NCBI GenBank assembly: GCA_934277985.1
Contig: CAKQWF010000002.1
Coordinates: 248,001 to 312,000 of the forward strand
Source of the DNA: an uncultured Oxalobacter sp.
Lineage (GTDB): Bacteria; Pseudomonadota; Gammaproteobacteria; Burkholderiales; Burkholderiaceae_D
Direction: 5' to 3'
DNA: 64,000 bases
The translations under genes were made by a program, and so were the position numbers. Position 1 is the first letter of the stretch; each line of letters starts with the position of its first letter. This document shows, piece after piece, positions 9,805 to 17,812 of this stretch. A model generated the notes under the pieces. The model ran no database searches and was not told the origin of the DNA. It saw nothing but the letters and a program-made list of their open reading frames with translations.

Positions 9805-10830
9805 ATGAAACCTGTGGATGATATTCAGGAAGCGGCACGGATTCTGGAGTCCGGGCGTCTGGTGGCGTTTCCGACAGAAACGGTTTATGGTCTGGGAGGC
9901 GACGCGGAAAATCCGGCTGCCGTGGCGTCGATTTTCGCGTTGAAGAACAGGCCGGCCGATCATCCCCTTATCGTGCATGTCGCACCTGAGGCGGATATCG
10001 GATACTGGGCAGCGAACGTACCCGATGAGGCAGTCTCGTTGATGAAGGCTTTTTGGCCGGGCCCATTGACCCTGATTTTAAAGCGTGCAGCACATATTCC
10101 GCCAGATGTCGCGGGCGGACAGGATTCCGTCGGCCTGCGTTGTCCATCACATCCGGTGGCGCAGGCGTTGTTACGTGCATTCAGACAGGGCAAGGGTGGA
10201 GTCGCGGCACCATCGGCCAACCGCTTTGGACATGTCAGCCCGACGACGGCACAGCATGTCCGCGACGAGTTCGGTGAAGATGCAAGGCTGGGCATGATCC
10301 TTGATGGTGGACAGAGCGAGGTCGGTATCGAGTCGACGATTCTGGATTTGTCGCGTGTGGATTCCGTCGGGCCGGTATTGCTGCGTCCTGGCAAGATCGG
10401 TGCATCGCAGATCGCGGATGTGATCGGGGTAATGCCCAAGGCACCGGATGGCACGGCGCCACGTGCTTCCGGCACACTGGCTTCCCATTATGCTCCGGGT
10501 ACACCGGTTGCGATCGTTCCGTCAAAACGCCTTTTTCAAACGCTGGAATTACTGGAAAACCATCATCGCAAGGTCGCACTGCTCCATTTTTCGTTGTTGC
10601 CTGCCGAACGAAAGATAGCGCTGGCTGGCGAAGTCAGTTTGTATTGTTCGCCGGATATCTATGCGCATCAGCTGTATGTTGCGCTTCGGAATCTTGATAT
10701 GGTCGGTGCGGATGTGTTGATTGTCGAAGAAACACCGCAAGGTGAGACATGGAAAGGAGTGAATGACCGTTTGAGGCGGGCAGCCTATAATGGTCAGGGT
10801 GTTGTGGAACGCCTGATTGCTTCAGAATGA
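9805..10830 (+). CDS. threonylcarbamoyl-AMP synthase, Sua5 type
   Basis: Makes threonylcarbamoyl-AMP from threonine, bicarbonate and ATP for tRNA t6A37 synthesis. The 341 residues comprise an N-terminal YrdC-like domain (FPTETVYGLGGDA near 22-34, KNRPADHPL 47-55, APSANRFG near 133-140) and, after the linker SHYAPGTPV, the extra Sua5 domain missing from short TsaC proteins. ATG 9805 is preferred over GTG 9802 directly before it. It is packed behind purC. A second, YciO-type homologue is at 42894-43520, and tcdA at 14898 acts later in the same modification. Confidence 0.92.
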   Translation: MKPVDDIQEAARILESGRLVAFPTETVYGLGGDAENPAAVASIFALKNRPADHPLIVHVAPEADIGYWAANVPDEAVSLMKAFWPGPLTLILKRAAHIPPDVAGGQDSVGLRCPSHPVAQALLRAFRQGKGGVAAPSANRFGHVSPTTAQHVRDEFGEDARLGMILDGGQSEVGIESTILDLSRVDSVGPVLLRPGKIGASQIADVIGVMPKAPDGTAPRASGTLASHYAPGTPVAIVPSKRLFQTLELLENHHRKVALLHFSLLPAERKIALAGEVSLYCSPDIYAHQLYVALRNLDMVGADVLIVEETPQGETWKGVNDRLRRAAYNGQGVVERLIASE

Positions 10831-10885
10831 AATACATGAATCCATCGCCGCCTGCATGGCGGACGATGGAAGCGTAATCCGGTAA

Positions 10886-11404
10886 TCAGACCATCGGGAT
10901 CAGGTCAGGGTAAACGACCGGCTGGGTCTTGGGGGGCAGCTGTTCTTTTTTCACCTTGTAGATCAGTACCGGAATCGGGCTGGCGGTTACGACTTGTGCC
11001 GCAACGCTGCCGAGCAGCATTTTTTCCCAACCTGCACGACCTCTGGATGCCATATAGATCAGGTCGCATCCGTTCTTTTCGGCTGCAGATACGATATACA
11101 GTGCCGGCGAGTTGGAGATATAGGCCTGTTCTGTCAGTTTGACGCCGGCTGCGGTAGCCGCTTCACGAACAGGTGTCATGAATTCCTTGGCAGCTCCCTT
11201 GACTGCACGTTCATATTCGGCATCAGTCGGCCAATGATTGTCCGTTTTGGCATGAGCAAAATCGAAAACGGCAGCCTGGTTTTCACCGGCTACGAAGATG
11301 CATACTACTTCAGCGCCTACTTTTTTGGCGAGTTCGATACCTTCCATGGCTGCCTGTGTCGCCAGAGCGGAACCGTCAGTAGGAATCAGTATTTTCTTGA
11401 ACAT
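10886..11404 (-). CDS. universal stress protein (UspA family), copy 1
   Basis: A 172-residue single-domain Usp with KKILIPTDGSALA at the N-terminus and the nucleotide-binding loop ASRGRAGWEKMLLGS, whose first glycine is alanine. Such proteins bind ATP and are usually linked to stress or growth arrest; the exact role is unknown. ATG 11404 is chosen for its GGGAG ribosome binding site and an N-terminus identical to the second copy. It shares roughly 70 percent of residues with the product of 11897-12400, including a long loop near residues 45-70, so the two are a tandem duplication. It is preceded by its own promoter region and has no partner in its transcript. Confidence 0.9.
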   Translation of the reverse strand: MFKKILIPTDGSALATQAAMEGIELAKKVGAEVVCIFVAGENQAAVFDFAHAKTDNHWPTDAEYERAVKGAAKEFMTPVREAATAAGVKLTEQAYISNSPALYIVSAAEKNGCDLIYMASRGRAGWEKMLLGSVAAQVVTASPIPVLIYKVKKEQLPPKTQPVVYPDLIPMV

Positions 11405-11497
11405 GATGTATTCTCCCTTTGAAGACCGGTTATGAAACAGGATTGTCAGTACAGCGATATCGGGAATTAACGAGCTTGAATCGTCAATATGAATTTT

Positions 11498-11526
11498 ATT
11501 CTTATGCAATTTTGATATAACGTCAA
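11498..11526 (-). promoter_or_regulatory. promoter candidate of usp copy 1
   Basis: On the minus strand TTGACG (11526-11521) is followed after 17 bases by AAGAAT (11503-11498). The -35 is good and the -10 is weak. The same TTGACG element lies upstream of the second usp gene. Confidence 0.4.
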
Positions 11527-11792
11527 CGTCTGATGTACTGTTTTTTATATAATGAATACGATGATGTTATAAGAAATCGTTAAAAAACATATAGTTGCGT
11601 CAGTAGCATTTTTAGGCGGCATGTTTGCAACAACGCGTTATGACAGGCAGACATCGGGACGGGCCGGATAATGTAATGTCCGATTTGACACAGGAAGGAT
11701 TTTTCCAGGCAACAAATTTATGCCTGATTGCAAACCGCAGTCAAGGAAAAGAATGGCGTTGCGCCAGGGGAAGATTTTATGATTCTGTGAGG

Positions 11793-11838
11793 TGCACAGG
11801 TTCCGGATGGAACGGTTTGCGTTTCCGGAACCTGTGCA
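11793..11838 (-). terminator. long hairpin downstream of usp copy 2
   Basis: TGCACAGGTTCCGGA (11793-11807) and its exact complement (11824-11838) enclose a 16-base loop. It lies about 60 bp after the stop of copy 2 and would fold in its transcript. There is no T-run on either side, so it may be a processing or stability hairpin and not a true terminator. Confidence 0.4.
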
Positions 11839-11896
11839 GGGCAGCAGGTCTTGCCACTTAAACTTTTTGGGCTTGTGGCAAGGACATGAAGCAGGG

Positions 11897-12400
11897 TTAT
11901 TCAGCCGGGGTGTAATCCATGTAGTTGGGCGGCAGACCTTCTTTTTTGACTTTGTAGACCAGAACAGGAATCGGGCTGGAAGCAATGACCTTGGCGGCAA
12001 CGCTACCCAGGAGTACTTTTTCCCAGCCAGTACGTCCGCGCGATGCCATGAAAATCAGGTCGCATCCGTTCTTTTCGGCTGCAGCGATGATGGATGCCGA
12101 TGGGGACTTGGAGATATAGGTTTCTTCGCTGAATTTGACGCCGGATGCTTTGGCTGCATCACGAATTGCCGTCATGAATACTTTGGAAGTATCGGTTACA
12201 GCCTGTTTGTATTCTTCGTCTGTCGGCCAGTGCGATTCCGGTTTGACGTGGGAGAAATCGAAAACTGCGGCCTGGTTTTCACCAGCGACAAAAACGCAAA
12301 TCACTTCTGCTCCTGCCATTTTGGCATAATCGATGCCTTCAAGTGCTGCCTGGGTTGCCAGTGCAGAGCCATCGGTAGGGATCAGTATTTTCTTGAACAT
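11897..12400 (-). CDS. universal stress protein (UspA family), copy 2
   Basis: A 167-residue Usp paralogue of the gene at 10886-11404, with the same first 19 residues and the loop ASRGRTGWEKVLLGS. The C-terminal tails differ (acidic TPAE here). GGGAG lies upstream of ATG 12400. The pair points the same way but is separated by almost 500 bp, so each copy probably has its own promoter and may respond to different signals. Specific ligand or partner is unknown. Confidence 0.9.
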   Translation of the reverse strand: MFKKILIPTDGSALATQAALEGIDYAKMAGAEVICVFVAGENQAAVFDFSHVKPESHWPTDEEYKQAVTDTSKVFMTAIRDAAKASGVKFSEETYISKSPSASIIAAAEKNGCDLIFMASRGRTGWEKVLLGSVAAKVIASSPIPVLVYKVKKEGLPPNYMDYTPAE

Positions 12401-12512
12401 AAGGTATTCTCCCTGAATGATCGGTTGTAAAACACAAAAACATCGACAGATGATTTTCCGCAAATGTTTTGCCTTGGACATAAACCGCTCTGGATAAGCG
12501 GATACTCCTTCA

Positions 12513-12540
12513 TTTTTATGTCTTTTTCTTATACCGTCAA
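12513..12540 (-). promoter_or_regulatory. promoter candidate of usp copy 2
   Basis: TTGACG (12540-12535) with TAAAAA (12518-12513) after 16 bases on the minus strand. The element resembles the upstream region of copy 1 over the -35 and the following GTATA/TTATA bases. Confidence 0.35.
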
Positions 12541-12670
12541 TTCGGAATAAATTGATATTTATTTCGGTTTTTATGTTTGTTCGCAGAAAACTTTTTAAAA
12601 ACAGTTTATTATGAAAAGATGATTTTTTATTTGTGGAAAACGGGATTTATATTAAACGGGAGCCGGTTGT

Positions 12671-13207
12671 ATGCGAATTGAAAAAGCGACTTTGGGTGGC
12701 GGCTGTTTCTGGTGCCTTGAAGCGGTGTTTCTTCAGGTTCGGGGGGTAACGGACGTGGTTTCGGGCTATGCCGGCGGTCATGTCGACAATCCGACCTATT
12801 TTCAGGTATGCGAAGGATGGACGGGACATGCCGAGGTGGTGCAGGTATCGTTTGATGCGGATATCATCGCTTATCGTGATATTCTGGAAATCTTTTTTTC
12901 CATTCACGATCCGACGACGCTGAATCGTCAGGGGGCCGATATCGGTACGCAATATCGTTCCGTCATTTTTTATCATTCTCAGGCACAGTTCGATGTGGCC
13001 CGTGAAGTGATGGCGGAAATGACCAAAGTCTGGCAAGCACCGTTAGTGACTGAATTGGTACCATTACCGGTTTTTTATCCAGCAGAGGATTTTCATCGCG
13101 ATTTTTATCGGCAGAATCCGGATCAGCAGTACTGTATGTATATCATCGAACCGAAGGTAATTGCGTTCAGGAAAAAGTTTGCAGACAGATTAAAGGTCAG
13201 GCAGTAA
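12671..13207 (+). CDS. msrA: peptide methionine-S-sulfoxide reductase MsrA
   Basis: Repairs S-epimers of oxidised methionine using thioredoxin. The catalytic motif GGCFWCLEAVF is at residues 10-20 with nucleophile C12, and GHAEVVQV follows. The 178 residues are normal for a stand-alone MsrA without a fused MsrB domain. It is monocistronic and ends in a strong bidirectional terminator shared with cfa. Confidence 0.96.
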   Translation: MRIEKATLGGGCFWCLEAVFLQVRGVTDVVSGYAGGHVDNPTYFQVCEGWTGHAEVVQVSFDADIIAYRDILEIFFSIHDPTTLNRQGADIGTQYRSVIFYHSQAQFDVAREVMAEMTKVWQAPLVTELVPLPVFYPAEDFHRDFYRQNPDQQYCMYIIEPKVIAFRKKFADRLKVRQ

Positions 13208-13237
13208 AAAAATGCCCGGTATTACCGGGCATTTTTT
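13206..13237. terminator. bidirectional intrinsic terminator msrA/cfa
   Basis: Stem ATGCCCGGT / ACCGGGCAT with a 3-base loop (13212-13232), flanked by an A-run and a T-run. It overlaps the msrA stop codon and serves the two convergent genes. Confidence 0.92.
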
Positions 13238-13259
13238 ATGGTAAATCTGCTGGTTGGCG

Positions 13260-14483
13260 TCAATCTTTTTGTCCGTACATATAGTTTCTGGACATCGGCA
13301 GCAAGGGAGATGTACGTCCTGACTTGATGCACAGAACCTGGAAGATAGCGACGCGATCCAGTGCAAATGCATAGGAACAACCGGCCAGATAAACACGCCA
13401 GATCCGGTAGCGTTTTTCATCGGTCAGCCGTTTGATGGCATCTGTCGCCTTTTCGAAGTTGTCTGCCCAGATACCGCAGGTTTTTGCATAATGGTGACGC
13501 AGGTTTTCGATATCGAGCGGTTCGAGTCCAGCTTCCTGCATGTTCTTCAGTACGAGACCGATGTGTGGCAGTTCACCGTTCGGGAATACGTATTTTTCGA
13601 TGAATTCTCCACCACCGAACGGGGCTTCGCCACTGTCCGGATCGCAGCTGGTGATACCGTGGTTCATGGCGATACCATCATCCTTGAGCAGGTTGCGGAT
13701 GATCTTGAAGTAATCCACAAGGTAGCGCAGTCCGACATGCTCGAACATGCCGACACTGGTGATGCGGTCAAATTGGCCGGTGACGTCACGGTAGTCCTGG
13801 ATACGAATGTCGATTTTGTCTTCCAGTCCTTTTTCCCTGACGCGCTGACGTGCCAGTTCGTACTGGTTTTTTGACAGGGTGATACCGACGACGTTGGCAC
13901 CGTATTTTTCAGCGGCACGGATGGCCAGCGCACCCCAGCCGCAGCCGATATCAAGCAGACGATCGCCGGGTCTGACACGGATTTTGGTCAGAATATGGTC
14001 GATTTTCTTGATCTGGGCTGTAGCGAGGTCTTCGTCACCGTTTTCAAAATAACCGCAGGAATAGACCATGTTGGGGTCAAGCCATTGCTGGTAGAACTCG
14101 TTGGAGACGTCGTAGTGGTAGCCGATGGATTCTGCGTCGATCTTGCGGTTGTGGCGTCCACCGAAATAGTGGCGGAATTTGGCTGCTGTCGTGGAGGCTG
14201 GAGTATCGAAGATATCGGCCAGGGAATTGCCCATGGTGATCATGTCGTTCAATGTACCCTGTACTTCGATTTTGCCTTCGACATAGGCGGTGCCGAGGTT
14301 GTCCAGCGTCGGTTTCAGCAGATAGCTCAGGGATTCCAGTGCCGGTACTCTGATGACGACCTTGGGGGCTTCATTCGGGCTGAGATCGTATTTTTGTCCG
14401 GTCCACAGTTCCAGACGCAAAGGTAACGGTGATGTCTTGCGGATGCCTTCGACCCAGTTTTCCAATTTCTTTTCCCAGAACAC
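13260..14483 (-). CDS. cfa: cyclopropane-fatty-acyl-phospholipid synthase
   Basis: SAM-dependent enzyme adding a methylene bridge to unsaturated acyl chains of membrane phospholipids, usually in stationary phase or acid stress. The 407 residues contain HYDVSNEFYQQWLD (123-136), the SAM site LLDIGCGWGALA (176-187) and MFEHVG, carrying active-site acidic and histidine residues. Translation starts at GTG 14483 behind a strong GGGAGGG; no better ATG exists. It is monocistronic and convergent with msrA. Confidence 0.95.
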   Translation of the reverse strand: MFWEKKLENWVEGIRKTSPLPLRLELWTGQKYDLSPNEAPKVVIRVPALESLSYLLKPTLDNLGTAYVEGKIEVQGTLNDMITMGNSLADIFDTPASTTAAKFRHYFGGRHNRKIDAESIGYHYDVSNEFYQQWLDPNMVYSCGYFENGDEDLATAQIKKIDHILTKIRVRPGDRLLDIGCGWGALAIRAAEKYGANVVGITLSKNQYELARQRVREKGLEDKIDIRIQDYRDVTGQFDRITSVGMFEHVGLRYLVDYFKIIRNLLKDDGIAMNHGITSCDPDSGEAPFGGGEFIEKYVFPNGELPHIGLVLKNMQEAGLEPLDIENLRHHYAKTCGIWADNFEKATDAIKRLTDEKRYRIWRVYLAGCSYAFALDRVAIFQVLCIKSGRTSPLLPMSRNYMYGQKD

Positions 14484-14897
14484 GGTTATCCCTCCCTATC
14501 TTGGTTTGATCCGAAAATTTCTTGCATATCCGTTTTGTCAGTTTTGAACGAATATAGCTGCTATTTCTGATTTTAAATCAGTTTTTCCACCCCTGTAAGG
14601 CGATTTGGGCATTATGTTGGAAAATGGAAGGTCAGGATGGGTAAATTATGAAGAATGCAGCATATGTCAAAACATGTCGGACATTTTCCGCTTTTGTGCG
14701 GAAGAAGGAGTAATGATTCCTGGATAAGGATGACGGGGATGAATTCTGCTATTGAGGCAGATGTCGTTTCTGGCAGCGAATTGTCGGTTTTGTCGTTTGT
14801 CCGATAAAATGACGCGCCGGTTGTAATCGGCGGCAGCCGGTTTCAGATATGACGGCCGGTACGGTGACATCGGCGATGAACAGAAAATAGCGGTTTT
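14484..14897. other. 414-bp divergent intergenic region between cfa and tcdA
   Basis: Contains the 5' regions of two divergent genes. On the plus strand TTGTCG (14781-14786) and the A/T-rich GATAAAAT (14803-14810) could form a promoter for tcdA. The short inverted repeat CTGATTT/AAATCAG (14568-14582 region) is followed by TTTTT. No coding frame is convincing. Confidence 0.5.
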
Positions 14898-15659
14898 ATG
14901 ATGGAAGAGGCAAATTTGTCATCCCGTTTTGCGGGAACGATCCGGCTTTTCGGCGAAGATGGTTTCGGCCGTTTGCAGCGTGCGCATATATGTGTCGTCG
15001 GCGTGGGCGGCGTCGGTTCATGGGCGGTCGAAACGCTTGCCAGAAGTGGTGTCGGGATGCTGACGCTGATCGACGGGGATGTTGTCGTCGAATCCAATAT
15101 CAACAGGCAGTTGCCTGCACTCGAATCCAATCTGGGCAAACCGAAGGTGTCGGTGCTGGCGCAGCGCATTGCGGAAATCAATCCGGAGTGCAGGGTATCG
15201 GCTGTGCAGCAGTTCATGACGCCCGACAATATGACGGCCTTGATCGGTGAGAAACGTTTCGACTTTGTGATCGATGCGATCGACAGTGTTCGCGACAAAA
15301 CAGCGTTGATCGCTTATTGTCGCGATCATGGTGTTCAGCTGATTACGGTAGGCGGCGCGGGCGGACAGATCGATCCGACCCGGATCGCCATTTGCGATCT
15401 TTCGAGAACGCAACAGGAACCGTTGCTGGCGAAAGTCAGAAAGCGCTTGCGTTCGCAATACGGGTTTACACGCAATCCGAAAAACAAGTTCGGTATCGAT
15501 GCGGTTTATTCTCTTGAGCCGGTGCGTTATCCTGCAACGGCAACAGGCGACGATGTAGCACAAACACAGCAGGCCGGTTTCGGCACGACGATGGCTGTGA
15601 CGGCGAGTTTCGGTATGGCAGCCGCATCTTATGTCATGAGACGGATTGCCGGAATATGA
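14898..15659 (+). CDS. tcdA: tRNA threonylcarbamoyladenosine dehydratase TcdA
   Basis: ATP-dependent enzyme of the ThiF/MoeB/E1 fold that cyclises t6A37 in tRNA to ct6A. The 253 residues have the Rossmann glycine loop VVGVGGVGSW (33-42), D59/D61 for ATP and Mg, and the catalytic pair in NINRQLPA (67-74). Two ATG codons lie in tandem (14898 and 14901); either may be used. It is alone in its transcript. With the Sua5-type gene at 9805 it suggests t6A and its cyclic form are made. Confidence 0.92.
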   Translation: MMEEANLSSRFAGTIRLFGEDGFGRLQRAHICVVGVGGVGSWAVETLARSGVGMLTLIDGDVVVESNINRQLPALESNLGKPKVSVLAQRIAEINPECRVSAVQQFMTPDNMTALIGEKRFDFVIDAIDSVRDKTALIAYCRDHGVQLITVGGAGGQIDPTRIAICDLSRTQQEPLLAKVRKRLRSQYGFTRNPKNKFGIDAVYSLEPVRYPATATGDDVAQTQQAGFGTTMAVTASFGMAAASYVMRRIAGI

Positions 15660-15687
15660 ACGTGATATCCGGGATGGAGACGGTGTG

Positions 15688-16266
15688 TCAGTCGTTTCCG
15701 GATATGGCTTTTTTTTCGTACAGGATCCGGTATTCCGGATGAACGCCGGGTTCATGGCTCAGAACGGATTGCATGAGCGCAAGACGGGTGACCTGCCATT
15801 TGATCGGAAACTCAGGTGTCCATTCAGATGATACGGATTGTCTGGCGAGCGTGATGTGTGGTCTGAAACGTTCGTGCCCATCGGCCAGCCGGTTCTGTGT
15901 CAGGTACGCCTGTATATTGAGATGCAGATGATGCAAGGCATCGGGAATGGCCGACGGGCCAAGCCAGCTCAGGCGGATTTTCGGGAAAAAACCGATGGTG
16001 TCCAGTAGAAGGTCAAAGGACCGGAAAACGGTTTGTTCGAGAAAACAGCTGAGGTGCACTCGTACTTCTTCAGGCTGGTTGCCGAGAAAGGCCAGTGTCA
16101 AGTGCAGGTTTTGTGCAGGGACAAGGCGTCCATGCACCTGTTTTTGAAGAGCTGCAATCCTGTTGATGGTATGCCGGTCGGGGATCAGTGCGATAAACAG
16201 TCTTCTGGAGAGGGTTTGTCCGCCGGTTTCGGAATGGCGTGAAGGTATTTTCGTGCGGTTTTGCAT
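15688..16266 (-). CDS. thpR: RNA 2',3'-cyclic phosphodiesterase ThpR (2H superfamily)
   Basis: Opens 2',3'-cyclic phosphate ends of RNA; formerly called 2'-5' RNA ligase. Both family HxTx motifs are present: HLTLAFLG and HITLARQ, about 85 residues apart. From ATG 16266 the protein has 192 residues, close to the family norm. A GTG at 16314 in the same frame would add 16 residues with no family match. No strong ribosome binding site is seen at either start. It lies convergent to tcdA, 28 bp from its stop. Confidence 0.85.
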   Translation of the reverse strand: MQNRTKIPSRHSETGGQTLSRRLFIALIPDRHTINRIAALQKQVHGRLVPAQNLHLTLAFLGNQPEEVRVHLSCFLEQTVFRSFDLLLDTIGFFPKIRLSWLGPSAIPDALHHLHLNIQAYLTQNRLADGHERFRPHITLARQSVSSEWTPEFPIKWQVTRLALMQSVLSHEPGVHPEYRILYEKKAISGND

Positions 16267-16405
16267 GTCGGCGTGTGGTATGAATAAGGGGTAGTGTGCA
16301 AGTTGTTGATGCACGGTTACCTGTCGCTATTATGGCGAAAAACAGTATGGCTGGGTATCTTCCATCGGGCAAGATGGCGAGGACGGCCGGAACGACAGGC
16401 ATGTA

Positions 16406-17812
16406 TCAGGGTTGTGTTCCGGTGATGATGACGGCATCGGGATTTTCCAGGGCTTTTTTTTCAGTCCGTCTAAGCAGGATACTCATCCCGATGGACAGGA
16501 TGATGAGGCTGACGCAGTTGCTGAACCAGAATCCGGACGCGCCGGTGATTCTGTCGGGTATCCAGGCGGGAGCAAGTCGAAAAGCGAAGGTATATCCGCA
16601 GCCCAATCCGATACACCATAGTGTCAGGATATAAAGCAGCGTTGGCTGCAAAACGACTTTATAGGCCCTCAGTACATAGGAACCGGTAAGCTGGATAGCA
16701 TCGAAAAACAGCAGACTGCACAGGAATGGAAAGAGCAGTGAGGCACACTGTGCGACGGCAGCATCGGCAGTGTAAAGGTTGATGATGAGGTCTTTTGCCA
16801 GCCAGACGATACAGGCGACGGCAATGGCAAGCGATGCGGACAGTCGGGTACCGGATGCGGAAATGTGACGTGCCTTTTCCAGTTGACGTGCGCCGATGGA
16901 TTGTGCGACCAGTGTGCTTGTAGCACTGGCAAGCGACAGGGGCAGCATGTAAAGAACGCCGGAAAAGTTTGCGACGATCTGGTGACCCGCCACGTCATTG
17001 ACACCAAGTCGTGCGATGAACAATGCCATGAGGGTGAATGAAGTGACTTCGATGAAGTAGTTGAGCCCGACAGGAATGCCCAGTGCGAGCAGCGCCTTGA
17101 GGGAGTGCCAGTCAGGAGCGGTCAGCCCTTTGCCGAACAGATGCAGGATACGGTAGAAAGGGTTGTAACGCAGTATCAGCCAGCCGATGATCAGTTCGAG
17201 CCAGAGGATGGCGCATGTGGCCAGCGCGCATCCGGGGCCGCCCATGGATGGGATACCCATACCGCCGAAGATGAACAGGGAATTGAGCGGTATTTTCAGA
17301 AGAAATCCGGCGACCTGGATGGCCATGACCATTTTGGGACGTGCCATGGCATTGTTCAGGGTGATGTAGACCAGAAGGTTAAGGGATGCCGGTAACGAAA
17401 AGGCCAGAATACGAAGATAAAGCGTCGCTTTTTCCGTCACTTCTGCCGAGGTGCCTGCAATGGAAAGGAATGGTTGCGGGAAACAGAGCAGCAGCGCGCC
17501 CGCCAGCGACAGCAGCATGGCTAGCCATACGCCTTGTCTGGCCTGATGTCCCATATGGGTGAATTTGCCGGCGCCGTAGAGCTGGCCGAAAGTCGGCGCC
17601 AGGGATTGCATGACTCCGTTGAACGTAACATAGACGCTGATATAGATGGATGCGCCGATCGCCAGCGCACCGAGATCGGTGACGGAATAGCGCGAGACCA
17701 TCGCGGTATCGAGTACGGGATTGGCGATGGCGGCCAGCTGACCGATCCAGATCGGCAGCGCCAGATGGATGATGCCTGCGGTATGGCTGGAAAAGCGGTT
17801 TCCGTTTTTCAC
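16406..17812 (-). CDS. MATE-family multidrug/sodium antiporter (NorM-like)
   Basis: A 468-residue inner-membrane protein with about twelve hydrophobic helices in two similar halves, as in MATE exporters. The N-terminal half has PIWIGQLAAIANPVLDT, typical for the first helix, and GHQIVANFSGVLYMLPLSLA in the second half matches the family. Substrate is not predictable. It starts with GTG in a 4-base GTGA overlap with the upstream glycosyltransferase, so the two are translationally coupled. Confidence 0.9.
   Translation of the reverse strand: MKNGNRFSSHTAGIIHLALPIWIGQLAAIANPVLDTAMVSRYSVTDLGALAIGASIYISVYVTFNGVMQSLAPTFGQLYGAGKFTHMGHQARQGVWLAMLLSLAGALLLCFPQPFLSIAGTSAEVTEKATLYLRILAFSLPASLNLLVYITLNNAMARPKMVMAIQVAGFLLKIPLNSLFIFGGMGIPSMGGPGCALATCAILWLELIIGWLILRYNPFYRILHLFGKGLTAPDWHSLKALLALGIPVGLNYFIEVTSFTLMALFIARLGVNDVAGHQIVANFSGVLYMLPLSLASATSTLVAQSIGARQLEKARHISASGTRLSASLAIAVACIVWLAKDLIINLYTADAAVAQCASLLFPFLCSLLFFDAIQLTGSYVLRAYKVVLQPTLLYILTLWCIGLGCGYTFAFRLAPAWIPDRITGASGFWFSNCVSLIILSIGMSILLRRTEKKALENPDAVIITGTQP

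Larger units (their letters stand above)
11405..11896. other. 492-bp intergenic region between the two usp genes
   Basis: AT-rich near copy 1. It contains a promoter candidate for copy 1 (11498-11526) and two inverted repeats near the 3' end of copy 2: 11793-11838 (15-bp perfect stem) and 11850-11882 (8-bp stem). No coding sequence is supported on either strand. Confidence 0.6.

Noticed and set aside
11512..11526. FNR/ANR-like box TTGAT...TCAA upstream of usp copy 1
   Set aside because: The spacing between TTGA and TCAA is seven bases, not the required six.
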